Source: Bacteroidales bacterium (GTDB lineage Bacteria; Bacteroidota; Bacteroidia; Bacteroidales; UBA3824). From it: a stretch of 64,000 bases of DNA. The notes beneath the pieces are model-generated. The model was not told where the DNA came from. It saw only the letters and a program-made list of their open reading frames with translations, and searched no databases. Shown one piece after another: positions 43,119 to 50,936 of this stretch. The number at the start of each line of letters is the position of its first letter. Positions within the stretch are counted from its first letter, which is position 1. The DNA is taken from positions 1 to 64,000 of the forward strand of contig JAFPZK010000037.1 in NCBI GenBank assembly GCA_017417315.1, read 5' to 3'. Made by a program: the position numbers and the translations under genes.

Positions 43119-44585
43119 TCAGAAATCATATCTCGGAAGTCTGTAAAGTGAAATTTGCTTTTCAAAACTGTAATTTCTCGAATCCATAACCTCCAAACGT
43201 ATCACATTAAGTCCCGTTGTCAAGTTAACAAGGTATGAAAGCGGAAGTTCGCAGCCCTTTTTTTTGTCCTCTTCCGACGGCGTAATAAACTCAGTTGCTG
43301 CAACTTGCGGAATATCGTTAACGAAAACCGTTACACTATTAGGCACACCAAAACCGTTAAGACAAATTTTGAGTTCCGCTTGTTCGCGCAAAGTAGTCGC
43401 AACGGAATCCTTCGGAAAGGACATAACGATTTCCTTTTTTTCGTAGTTTTTCATTTTCAAGACCGCCATATCCCAACCCTTGCCAAAAGAAAACGTCGTG
43501 CCGGCAATCAAAAGACCGTTGTCGCGGGTTTCAACGACGGATTTTGCGTAGTCCTGACTTTTACGTTTAAAAATGTAATGCCAAACAAGATTGCCCGCTT
43601 TGTCATATTTTAAGATAACAAAACTTGACTGGTCTTTTATGTTAGACATCGAATAACCGCAGACAACAAAATTATTGTCAAAAGTTTCGATTAAGGAGGT
43701 TCCCTCCTGCCAATGTTCGTCGCCGAAAGTACGTGTCCAAACCGTATCGCCGTTCATGTCGGTTTTTACCGTCATGAAGTCATAATCCGTTATAGTATAG
43801 GCTTTTGTATAACCTGTTGCTATTATCATACTGTCTTTTGTGGCGATAATATCCGCACCGGAACTCCAATCGTTAAGGGGATAGTTTTGAGCCCAAATAT
43901 CGTTACCCTCGGCATCAAGTTTTATGATTGACATCATTTTTCTGCCGCCGTCGCCGCTGCCGGTATAACCCGTTACGACAAAACCGCCGTCAAAAGTTTC
44001 AGCAATCGAAGTCGCACGGTCGTCAGAAGAACTGCCGAACTGTTTGTCCCAAAGTTTATTACCGTCTTTATCGGTTTTCATAACGTACCAATTAGGCTCG
44101 GCATCGTTGTTAGAAGTGGAATATCCCGCAACCGCATAACCTCCGTCAGAAACTTCAATAACTTTTGTACCTTGTTCATCACCGTCGCTGCCGTAAGTTT
44201 TTTGCCAGAGAACATTACCTAAGGTGTCAACTTTCATCAACAAAAGATTACTTTGATATTCGCGTTTTCTTATGGCGTAACCGGTTATAACAAGGTTACT
44301 GTCAGAGGTTTCTGCAATAGAATTAGCCGCCGAAACAAAATACTCCGCAAAAGTTTTGCCCCAGTGTCCGCCGCCGTTAGGACGGACTTTCACCATCCAC
44401 AAGAGGTGCTCTTGAAGTTTAGCAAAACCGCCGAGCATATATTCGCCGTCGCGTGTTTCAATGCAGGTATTAGCCTCGTCCCAACCGTTACCGCCGAAAG
44501 TATGAGCCCACTCCATAGTGTATTGCCCGAAAGACTTTAACGGCAACAAAAGCGATACTAAAATTATTTTTATAAAAAATTTCAT
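43119..44585 (-). CDS. Secreted beta-propeller-like repeat protein
   Basis: A 488-aa exported protein (signal ending KSFGQ). About seven repeats of 48-55 residues with the pattern W-x-K-T-(F/Y)-G, then E-T-x-D-(G/N)-G-(Y/F)-x-(V/I)-x-G-Y, e.g. SIAETFDGGFVVTGYTGS; this is the 'delta-60/lipoprotein propeller' style seen in many Bacteroidota. The C-terminal 110 residues are an Ig-like domain (LKICLNGFGVPNSVTVFVN) and lack a T9SS domain. A binding or scaffold role outside the cytoplasm is likely. Confidence 0.7.
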   Translation of the reverse strand: MKFFIKIILVSLLLPLKSFGQYTMEWAHTFGGNGWDEANTCIETRDGEYMLGGFAKLQEHLLWMVKVRPNGGGHWGKTFAEYFVSAANSIAETSDSNLVITGYAIRKREYQSNLLLMKVDTLGNVLWQKTYGSDGDEQGTKVIEVSDGGYAVAGYSTSNNDAEPNWYVMKTDKDGNKLWDKQFGSSSDDRATSIAETFDGGFVVTGYTGSGDGGRKMMSIIKLDAEGNDIWAQNYPLNDWSSGADIIATKDSMIIATGYTKAYTITDYDFMTVKTDMNGDTVWTRTFGDEHWQEGTSLIETFDNNFVVCGYSMSNIKDQSSFVILKYDKAGNLVWHYIFKRKSQDYAKSVVETRDNGLLIAGTTFSFGKGWDMAVLKMKNYEKKEIVMSFPKDSVATTLREQAELKICLNGFGVPNSVTVFVNDIPQVAATEFITPSEEDKKKGCELPLSYLVNLTTGLNVIRLEVMDSRNYSFEKQISLYRLPRYDF

Positions 44586-44637
44586 TTTCCTTTTCTTTAT
44601 AAAAGGATTCTAACAATGATTATGCCGTAAAATTTTT

Positions 44638-45576
44638 TTATTTCAACCAGTTGTTCATTCTAAGCCATTTTTCGCAAGCCTCACGCCAAAAAGCCTGAGT
44701 GTCGGTCGGTGCTTTTATGCGGAGACCGTGGTCGCCGGCAGCATAAAGGTGAAGTTCGCACTGAACGCCGTTTTTGCGCAAAGCATCGGCATACATTATG
44801 CTGTTAGCATACGGAACGAGTTTGTCGTCCAAGGCATGAACCAAAAACGCCGGCGGTGTATCTTTTGTAACTTGTTTTTCGCTTGAAAACTTGTCCGTCA
44901 AGGCTTTGTCAGCGTCCTTGCCGATTAACGCTTCACGCGAGCCGCCGTGAGTGTACGCCGTATCCATCGTTATGACGGGGTAAATCAAAATCGAAAAATC
45001 GGGACGCGCACTTACGTTGTATTCAGATTTGTAAACCTCATCATTATAATGTGTGGAGACTACCGAAGCCAAATGTCCGCCCGCTGAAAAACCTATTACG
45101 CCGATTTGCGAGGGGTTGATTCCGTATTCCTTTGCGTTAGCCCTTACATAACGGATAGCCTGCTGAACGTCCTGCAAAGGTCCGTTTTTGCGGTCTTTCA
45201 TAGTTTTGTCGCTTGGAAGACGGTATTTCAACACGAAAGCCGGTATACCTTTGCTGCTGAGCCATTTAGCGGTTTCAATGCCTTCGTACATGTATGTTAA
45301 CCCCGCGTAACCGCCGCCCGGACAAACCACGATTGCCGTACCGTTGCCGTTATCGTTAGCAGCGGGATAATATGCCAAAGACGGCGTTGAAACGGTTGTA
45401 ATCCAAAACTGGTTTTGTGAAGGGTCAGGTTTGTCGGGTTTCGGGTTGCCGATTGCGCCCGGAATATTGCCGTTAAAAAGTTCTATTTGCTTTTGCGGCT
45501 CCTGTGAGGCAGCCGGAGTGCTTAACAGAATTGCCGTTGAAAGCACGGAGAAAATTTTAAAAAAATGTCTGCGCAT
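44638..45576 (-). CDS. Secreted alpha/beta-hydrolase esterase (BD-FAE/xylan esterase-like)
   Basis: A 312-aa enzyme with signal peptide (ending AASQ near residue 25). Oxyanion region VVCPGGGYAGLTY near 88, nucleophile in GVIGFSAGGHLAS near 170, Asp in LVHALDDKLVPY near 247 and His in AAGDHGLRI near 283. This set is typical of carbohydrate esterases that remove acetyl or feruloyl groups from plant polymers and of related acetyl-hydrolases. Single gene; no glycanase beside it. Confidence 0.88.
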   Translation of the reverse strand: MRRHFFKIFSVLSTAILLSTPAASQEPQKQIELFNGNIPGAIGNPKPDKPDPSQNQFWITTVSTPSLAYYPAANDNGNGTAIVVCPGGGYAGLTYMYEGIETAKWLSSKGIPAFVLKYRLPSDKTMKDRKNGPLQDVQQAIRYVRANAKEYGINPSQIGVIGFSAGGHLASVVSTHYNDEVYKSEYNVSARPDFSILIYPVITMDTAYTHGGSREALIGKDADKALTDKFSSEKQVTKDTPPAFLVHALDDKLVPYANSIMYADALRKNGVQCELHLYAAGDHGLRIKAPTDTQAFWREACEKWLRMNNWLK

Positions 45577-45654
45577 GATTTTTTAGTGTTTAATTTGTGC
45601 CAAAAGTAAGTTTTTTTTTAGCAAGTTCCAAAAAAAAAATAATCCGAAATAGTA

Positions 45655-45703
45655 TTTCCACTTATTTTGTCTACGTTTTTTCCTTAGTTGCAGCCTATTG
45701 CAA
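45655..45703 (+). repeat. Imperfect repeat A, upstream of the ATP-grasp remnant
   Basis: TTTCCACTTATTTTGTC, then TACGTTTTTTCCTTAGTTGC and CAGCC-type end; about 80 % like 47406-47455. It overlaps the start of the ATP-grasp remnant and may be an old upstream regulatory region. Confidence 0.6.
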
Positions 45704-46235
45704 TCCTGATGAAATATTTTTACTATAGACTTAAACAGCGCGTAAAAGCATTGAACCTCTTTTTGGCTGATGTTTATTCCCAAAAACAAATTATAAAAGA
45801 AAATGTTGTGCCGGAGGATTTTGTATTCTCGTCGTCGGGCTATCTTCCTTTCTGCGAGGGAATTAAACCGTCGAAAAACATCTATTCGCACATTTCGGGC
45901 ATCGACTTGGTGCACGGCAAAAACGACGAATGGTATATCTTGGAAGACAATCTCCGTATTCCTTCGGGTGCGTCGTATCCGCTGATTGCGAGAGAGATAA
46001 CGCGAAACGTGTCGCCCACAACCTTTGAAACTAACGCCGTGGCCGACAACCGCAACTACGCCACTATGCTCAAAAATATGATGGACTATGTGAAAACCGG
46101 CGACGGCATCAACGTAATTCTCACCCCCGGACGCTACAATTCGGCATATTTTGAACATTCGTATTTTGCCGAAAAAACGGGCGCGGTATTGGCTGTTAAC
46201 TCCGACCTAAGGGTGGAGGTTAACGAAAGCAAACA
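45688..46235 (+). pseudogene. Circularly permuted ATP-grasp (type 2) fragment
   Basis: Only the middle of the normal protein of about 470 aa remains: RLKQRVKALNLFLADVY, SGIDLVHGKNDEWYILEDN, LRIPSGASYPLIARE, VILTPGRYNSAYFEHSYFA. The first roughly 100 residues and the entire C-terminal half are missing; after SDLRVEVNES the DNA runs straight into the alpha-E gene. The intact protein belongs to the ATP-grasp/alpha-E/transglutaminase set thought to make or remodel peptide-like conjugates. Codon use is more GC-rich than in the flanking core genes. Confidence 0.85.
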
Positions 46236-46796
46236 GGTTGTTTTGGCTTGGGAGATATGTTGAGAGGACGTTTCTAAGCCTTAACGCCGTAAAAAAATAC
46301 ATCGACGCCACTATCGACAAGAATGGTGAGGCGTTTCGGGAGTATTGTGCAAACATCTCTATTCCTGACACTTACAAAGACAGCCGGGATTTTAAGCGCA
46401 GTTACCTCTACGACAAGGAAAATCCGTACAGCATTTACAATATAATGCGCCGCCGCAAATGCCAAAATCGGTGAGTTGCAACCTGTTGCCGACTATATGC
46501 TGTCGTTTTGGGGCAGCATCGACGAAACCGTTGTAGAAATCCGCACAATGAGTCTTTTGCGCTTGGGACGGCGTTTGGAATCGTTGGACCTCAACATCCG
46601 CCTGAAATCCGATTGGGAAAAAATCAATGAAATATTGAAAGGCGGAGTGCTGACTAATGCAGAAATGCTATCAGTAGTTACCGACGAGGCTAAAACTCTA
46701 CGTCTCAAAGAGTTGATAGAGCACCGCACTGGCAAAAACGACGGCAAAGACACCTCGGAAATTCTTAGTTGCATAAACTCGATGTTTAAAGCCTAA
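46220..46796 (+). pseudogene. Alpha-E domain protein, frameshifted
   Basis: The N-terminal part reads ANRLFWLGRYVERTFLSL through KENPYSIYNIM; the frame breaks near 46450, and the second part (GELQPVADYMLSFWGSID to the stop at 46796) continues in another frame, consistent with loss of one nucleotide. The start is fused to the truncated ATP-grasp gene. Otherwise the length (about 190 aa) is not far below the alpha-E norm of about 300, so part of the middle may also be gone. Confidence 0.8.
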
Positions 46797-46801
46797 CAAA
46801 A

Positions 46802-47340
46802 ATGCGCGAGGTTTTGGATTTTGAATACAAAAGCACGTCGGAATTTTCGCAGCCGGTTTACAATCATTCGTTTCTGCTGAGATGTACACCGCAGAACGTT
46901 GTAAATCAGAAAATTGTCATCGTAGGGGCGAAAAATTTTCCGCCCCCACATTCCGATAAATCTTGGTGCGGCGGTTCATAACACGATAGTTTACAAGCCG
47001 CTAACCACGAACAATACCACCACGGCGCAGGAAGTTTTCCGTCAGAAATGCGGCGTGTGTCAGGATTTGTCGCACGTGTTGATTACGTGTCTAAGAATTT
47101 TTGGGATAGCGGCGCGTTATGTCAGCGGATATGTTAAAGGTTTGAAACTGAGCCACGCTTGGGTTGAAGCGTTTTACGACGGCTGTTGGCACACCTTTGA
47201 TGCCACCGAAAATTTCTTTGTAACAAGCGGTTACATCAAAGTTGCGCACGGTCGTGATGCCGCCGGCTGTCCGCTAAATTTTATAACCTTCCCTAAGATT
47301 TCCCCAATATTTCCCAATGACCGTAACGGTCTTAACCTAT
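46802..47340 (+). pseudogene. Transglutaminase-like cysteine protease remnant
   Basis: The N-terminal transglutaminase-associated domain begins MREVLDFEYKSTSEFSQPV, then is cut by a REP-like palindrome and stops. The catalytic core resumes in another frame: GVCQDLSHVLITCLRI (Cys), LKLSHAWVEAFYDGCWHTF (His) and FDATENFFVTSGYI (Asp). Catalytic residues survive, but about 100 residues between the domains are missing. Third member of the decayed ATP-grasp/alpha-E/transglutaminase cluster. Confidence 0.82.
46923..46948. repeat. REP-like palindrome inside the transglutaminase remnant
   Basis: GTAGGGGCG, AAAAATTTTC, CGCCCC: a short palindrome of the GTAGGGG...CCCC type found dispersed in Bacteroidota. 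It interrupts the coding frame, so it probably arrived after the gene had lost function or caused its loss. Confidence 0.6.
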
Positions 47341-47405
47341 GCAATTTATAATTTTATTATCACGCAAAAATTGTAAATCCCGCTTTATGGTTTTATCTGT
47401 TACCA

Positions 47406-47455
47406 TTTCCACTTATTTCTCTTTACGTATTTTCCTTATTTGCAATCCGTTGCGA
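47406..47455 (+). repeat. Imperfect repeat B, upstream of the aspartoacylase remnant
   Basis: TTTCCACTTATTTCTC, then TTTACGTATTTTCCTTATTTG and a TTGCGA end, about 80 % like 45655-45703. A TATTTTTG -7 box follows near 47484, in front of the next gene. Nothing else is seen in 47352-47508. Confidence 0.6.
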
Positions 47456-47508
47456 ACCGAAAACCAAAATATTACCGTATTTTTGTCTCGTAATTAGCGA
47501 AAGAAAAT

Positions 47509-47837
47509 ATGATAAAAACAATACTTTCTGCAAAACTGCCTGCCGATGAGAAACTCTTGATTCAGAAAAACGAAATCAAGGGCGAACACGAGGGGAAACG
47601 CCTCTGTGTGGTTACAGGCACGCACGGCGACGAGTTGGAAGGTCAATATGTATGTTACCTTCTGACCGATTTTTGGAGCGGAACAAAGACAAAATTTACG
47701 GCACGGTTGACGTTTATCCGGCTGTTAACCCGCTCGGTATCGACAGCATAACGCGCGGTATGCCCGGTTTCGACTTGGATATGAACCGAATTCAACAATT
47801 ACAAACGTCAAACAACGCATCTGTAAAAAAACGTTAA
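47509..47837 (+). pseudogene. Succinylglutamate desuccinylase/aspartoacylase-like fragment
   Basis: Frame 1 starts MIKTILSAKLPADEKLLIQKN and keeps the first zinc-ligand motif TGTHGDELEGQYVCYLL; a frameshift near 47690 moves the reading to KIYGTVDVYPAVNPLGIDS, ITRGMPGFDLDMNR. After that it ends; the C-terminal two thirds of the M14-type enzyme are missing. It follows the transglutaminase remnant, as in intact clusters that combine amide ligases with such hydrolases. Confidence 0.8.
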
Positions 47838-47886
47838 CACCCCGAAAAATTCACCGAAAAAATTTGCACACATCAAAAAACCGTCA

Positions 47887-47920
47887 TACTTTTGCACTGT
47901 ACTACTAAGGTACTACACTA
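47887..47920 (+). promoter_or_regulatory. Promoter and probable YtrA-type operator of the ABC operon
   Basis: TACTTTTG (47887-47894) with TTTG 20 nt upstream is a good promoter. Right after it, at the expected transcription start, GTACTAC occurs twice (47899-47905 and 47910-47916) on an 11-bp period, GTACTACTAAGGTACTAC. Placement over the start suits repression by the GntR protein encoded at the end of the operon. Confidence 0.6.
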
Positions 47921-47947
47921 TAATAGCACAACAAAATCCAAATCATT

Positions 47948-48583
47948 ATGATCAAGGTCAACAAAATACAGTACGCCTACCCGCAAAAATGGTCGGGAAA
48001 GAACCGTCCGATGGTGTTTTGGAATTTCAGCCTGACGCTGGAAGAAAACAAAATCTACGGTCTCCTCGGCAAAAACGGCACGGGCAAATCAACTTTGCTC
48101 TACCTTTTGGCGGGACTGAACGCCGCACAGAAGGGCAAGATTTTCATCGACGACGACGACGTTATCATGAGTTTTGCGCTCGCCACCAACGCCAAGTACC
48201 TCCTGATGGACGAGCCTACCAACGGTCTCGACATCGAATCCAAAAGCCTTTTCCGCAAGGTGATAGCGCAGAATATGACCGACGACCGCACGTTGCTGAT
48301 TTCGACGCATCAGGTGCACGACGTCGAAAACATCATCGACCACATCCTAATCCTCGGCAAGGACGACAAACACCAAACAAAATTGTTGTTGGACAAGTCA
48401 ATCGCCGAACTCTCTGACACTTACGTATTTGAACACCGCGACGACGACCAAATGGGCAATGTCATCTACTCCGAACCCTCTCTGCAAGGCACTTCCATAA
48501 TCGCCCACCGCACCCCGCGTGGCACGGAAACGCCCGTCAACATCGAACTTTTGTACAACGCAGTTAATAACGGAAAACTATGA
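47948..48583 (+). CDS. ABC transporter ATPase with internal in-frame deletion
   Basis: A 211-aa protein; homologues are about 280-290 aa. Walker A GLLGKNGTGKSTLLYLLAG is intact near residue 40; after KIFIDDDDV the sequence jumps straight to IMSFALATNAKYLLMDEPTNGLD (Walker B, D-loop), then STHQVHDVENI (H-loop). The Q-loop and the LSxGQ signature, roughly 75-80 residues, are missing, yet the frame is kept. It cannot act as a normal ABC ATPase unless a second subunit supplies the signature. Overlaps the permease gene by 4 nt. Confidence 0.85.
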   Translation: MIKVNKIQYAYPQKWSGKNRPMVFWNFSLTLEENKIYGLLGKNGTGKSTLLYLLAGLNAAQKGKIFIDDDDVIMSFALATNAKYLLMDEPTNGLDIESKSLFRKVIAQNMTDDRTLLISTHQVHDVENIIDHILILGKDDKHQTKLLLDKSIAELSDTYVFEHRDDDQMGNVIYSEPSLQGTSIIAHRTPRGTETPVNIELLYNAVNNGKL

Positions 48584-49266
48584 ACACTAACAAATTCACT
48601 TTCAGACGGTTTGCAAGTTTTTTCAGATGGTTTGCAGCCGTAAGTATGAAACATTCGTTGCTGATATTGTCCGTAATTGCCGCCGTCGCGATAGTTGCTG
48701 GACTTGTGTCAAGTTGGAGTCATTATGATTCCGACGGCAGAATCTACGCCATAATCCTCTTTGTGGCGAGTGGCGTGGCAGGTTCAATGTGCCTCTCATC
48801 AATCGACAAACAGACTGTCCGTCAACAGTTTATCTCGATACCTGCCACGAATTTTGAGAAATTTCTCGCAGTAATTGCATTGACTACAATAAGGTTGATG
48901 GTCGTTTACGGCATCGTCGTTGCAGCGGACGGCATTTGGGCGCAACCGCCAAATTGTACGACATTCCTGGACAAATTTACGCTGTTTTCCTATTGGGTGT
49001 TCAACATTTTGGCAGGAATGGGAATACGTAAAATCCCTTATCTTTACGGATTGCTCATTGGCGGCGGATTTAGTTATTCTGTGATAAGGTCGATAAAAGC
49101 GTTGCTCGGCAACGGTGAAACATTAGGTTTCGCAACTGACAGCATAGGAGTAATAATCTTTGTTTCAATATTAATTATTGGAGCATTGGTCATTTCGTAC
49201 TATTGCTTCAAAAGGATTAGGCTCAACACATTTTTTTATCAAGACGTCAGATACAACGAACTATGA
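48580..49266 (+). CDS. ABC-2-type membrane permease
   Basis: A 228-aa membrane protein with about six hydrophobic segments (LLILSVIAAVAIVAGLV, IYAIILFVASGVAGSMCL, TTIRLMVVYGIVVAADGI, YWVFNILAGMGI, YLYGLLIGGGF, IGVIIFVSILIIGALVISYY). Its start overlaps the ATPase stop and its stop overlaps the GntR start (ATGA both times). Homologues partner YtrA-regulated ATPases. Substrate unknown; function doubtful given the damaged ATPase. Confidence 0.8.
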   Translation: MNTNKFTFRRFASFFRWFAAVSMKHSLLILSVIAAVAIVAGLVSSWSHYDSDGRIYAIILFVASGVAGSMCLSSIDKQTVRQQFISIPATNFEKFLAVIALTTIRLMVVYGIVVAADGIWAQPPNCTTFLDKFTLFSYWVFNILAGMGIRKIPYLYGLLIGGGFSYSVIRSIKALLGNGETLGFATDSIGVIIFVSILIIGALVISYYCFKRIRLNTFFYQDVRYNEL

Positions 49267-49616
49267 ACTTCTCTAACAGTGACAAAGCCATCTACCTCCA
49301 AATCGCCGACCGAATTTGCGACGAGATAATATCGGGCAAGTACAAGGACGACGACCGCATACCCTCTGTGCGTGAGTATGCGGTGTTGTTGGAAGTCAAC
49401 ACCAACACCGTCGTCAAGGCCTACGACCATCTCTCACGCGAGGAGGTGATTTACAACAAGCGCGGCCTCGGATTTTTCGTAACGCCCGGCGCAAAAGACC
49501 ACATCATCCAATTCCGCCGCGAGGAGTTTATGCGTCAGACCCTGCCCGAAGTTTTCAGGCAGATGAAGATGTTGGGGATTGGGATTGAGGAAGTGGTGAA
49601 TAAATTCAATGCGTAA
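49263..49616 (+). CDS. GntR-family (YtrA subfamily) regulator
   Basis: A 117-aa protein with an N-terminal winged helix (AIYLQIADRICDEIISGKY, IPSVREYAVLLEVNTNTVVK, KRGLGFFV) and only a short helical tail (residues 75-117), as in YtrA-type regulators of ABC operons. Third gene of the coupled operon, so it probably represses its own promoter at the GTACTAC repeats. It looks intact although the ATPase it accompanies is damaged. Confidence 0.9.
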   Translation: MNFSNSDKAIYLQIADRICDEIISGKYKDDDRIPSVREYAVLLEVNTNTVVKAYDHLSREEVIYNKRGLGFFVTPGAKDHIIQFRREEFMRQTLPEVFRQMKMLGIGIEEVVNKFNA

Positions 49617-49653
49617 ATAATTAAATTTTTGTTTCACTAAATACTAATTTATT

Positions 49654-49884
49654 ATGAAAAAAGTAATTATGCTCATTGCAATGTTATTCATTGCAGCACT
49701 CGGCACAGTGAAGGCGCAGGACGCAGCCTTGGTTGCCGAAATCAAGAAGTCGCTTGACCTTCAAAACACCCGCGAGGTTATGGTGGAGACAATGACGTTG
49801 CAGTACGAAACCCTCTCCAACAGCGGTCAGGTTGCATTTGATGACATAAAAGCGATGTCGGAAGATCATCACCAAGCACGTTAA
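49654..49884 (+). pseudogene. Truncated secreted DUF2059-like protein
   Basis: A 76-aa ORF with signal peptide (GTVKAQ), then DAALVAEIKKSLDLQNTREVMVETM, which resembles the DUF2059 N-terminus. It ends early after DDIKAMSED with an odd HHQAR tail, about half the usual length. Assignment to DUF2059 is tentative. Confidence 0.5.
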
Positions 49885-49900
49885 GCGGTAAACTTTTTTA

Positions 49901-50209
49901 CTATTCCAATCCGTCTTCAATCTCTTGGTCATCGCTGCCTTCGCGGGCTACGGTTTCGTTGGCTTTGAGAATGTCAACGTTGAGAGCCTCAACAGCGTTG
50001 AGTTTGACTAAGGCATTGTTGTTAAGGGGCTTATACCAAGGTTGTTTGCTGAAATATTCCTTCAAGTCATTCGCCCCACATAGCAAGGTCAAAATTCAAT
50101 GTGTTACCCGATACGCCCGTACAGGTAAGCCTTTGATAGTTTTCGTACCAAATGCTGCCTTTGTTAACCTGCGCATTCACAGCACTCACGGTCAGCAAGA
50201 TTGCTGAGA
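49901..50209 (-). pseudogene. Remnant of a YARHG-domain secreted protein
   Basis: Reading leftward: an N-terminal piece (LFSAILLTVSAVNAQ, then VNKGSIWYENYQRLTCTG, stop near 50066) and, in another frame, a C-terminal YARHG-type piece (LKEYFSKQPWYKPLNNN, then VKLNAVEALNVDILKAN, ending at 49901). The middle of the protein is gone. Adjacent to the truncated DUF2059-like gene, so this stretch is decaying. Confidence 0.6.
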
Positions 50210-50233
50210 ATAAATATTCCGTAACAATCGCAC

Positions 50234-50271
50234 CTAAAAAAATACCCCGCACATTACAAATCTGCGGGGTA
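50234..50271 (-). terminator. Rubrerythrin terminator
   Basis: Perfect 9-bp stem TACCCCGCA (50243-50251) with 50263-50271, 11-nt loop, followed leftward by seven T; 21 bp after the rubrerythrin stop. Confidence 0.85.
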
Positions 50272-50292
50272 AATTTTCTATTAAAATTTCGT

Positions 50293-50841
50293 TTATTTTT
50301 TTCCGAAATATCTGTCATACAAGCCTTTGAAGCCTCTGCCGTGACGGGCTTCGTCTTTTGCCATTTCGTGAACCGTATCGTGAATTGCGTCAAGATTGAG
50401 TTCTTTTGCACGTTTTGCAATGCGGTTTTTGTCTGCACAAGCACCTGCCTCAGCATTCATTCTCTTGTCAAGATTTGTTTTTGTGTCCCAAACAACATCG
50501 CCTAAAAGTTCAGCAAATCTTGCCGCATGGTCAGCCTCTTCAAATGCGTAACGGCGGAAAGCCTCTGCAATTTCAGGATAACCTTCTCTGTCAGCCTGAC
50601 GGCTCATAGCGAGATACATTCCGACTTCGGAACATTCTCCCGTGAAGTGGTTGTTCAAGTCCTGAATCAAATCTTCGGGAACGCCTTTTGCTATTCCGAT
50701 AACGTGTTCGGTTTCAAAATTTAATTCACCCGTAAGTTCTTTGAACTTAGATTTAGGTGCTTTACATTGGGGGCATTTCTCTGGCGGTTCTTCACCTTCA
50801 TAAACGAAACCGCAGATTGCACATGTCCATTTTTTTTTCAT
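50293..50841 (-). CDS. Reverse rubrerythrin (N-terminal rubredoxin, C-terminal ferritin-like)
   Basis: A 182-aa protein. Rubredoxin iron site first ([12 protein letters not shown] and [12 protein letters not shown], residues 6-30), then the di-iron four-helix domain ([49 protein letters not shown]). The rubredoxin-first order marks the 'reverse' type. Detoxifies peroxide in anaerobes. Own consensus promoter and terminator. Confidence 0.95.
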   Translation of the reverse strand: MKKKWTCAICGFVYEGEEPPEKCPQCKAPKSKFKELTGELNFETEHVIGIAKGVPEDLIQDLNNHFTGECSEVGMYLAMSRQADREGYPEIAEAFRRYAFEEADHAARFAELLGDVVWDTKTNLDKRMNAEAGACADKNRIAKRAKELNLDAIHDTVHEMAKDEARHGRGFKGLYDRYFGKK

Positions 50842-50875
50842 ACGTTAAATAATTTTGATTGATTGTTTGATAAGG

Positions 50876-50906
50876 CAAATGTATAAAACGTTTTCTTAAA
50901 AACAAA
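50876..50906 (-). promoter_or_regulatory. Rubrerythrin promoter
   Basis: Minus-strand TTTG (50903-50906), exactly 19 nt, TACATTTG (50876-50883), 34 nt upstream of the ATG. Confidence 0.85.
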
Positions 50907-50936
50907 CGATTTAATATTTATTAACGTTTTATTTTT

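Noticed and set aside
45583..46158. 191-aa leftward ORF antisense to the ATP-grasp remnant
   Set aside because: No recognisable family; the rightward strand matches ATP-grasp over the same DNA.
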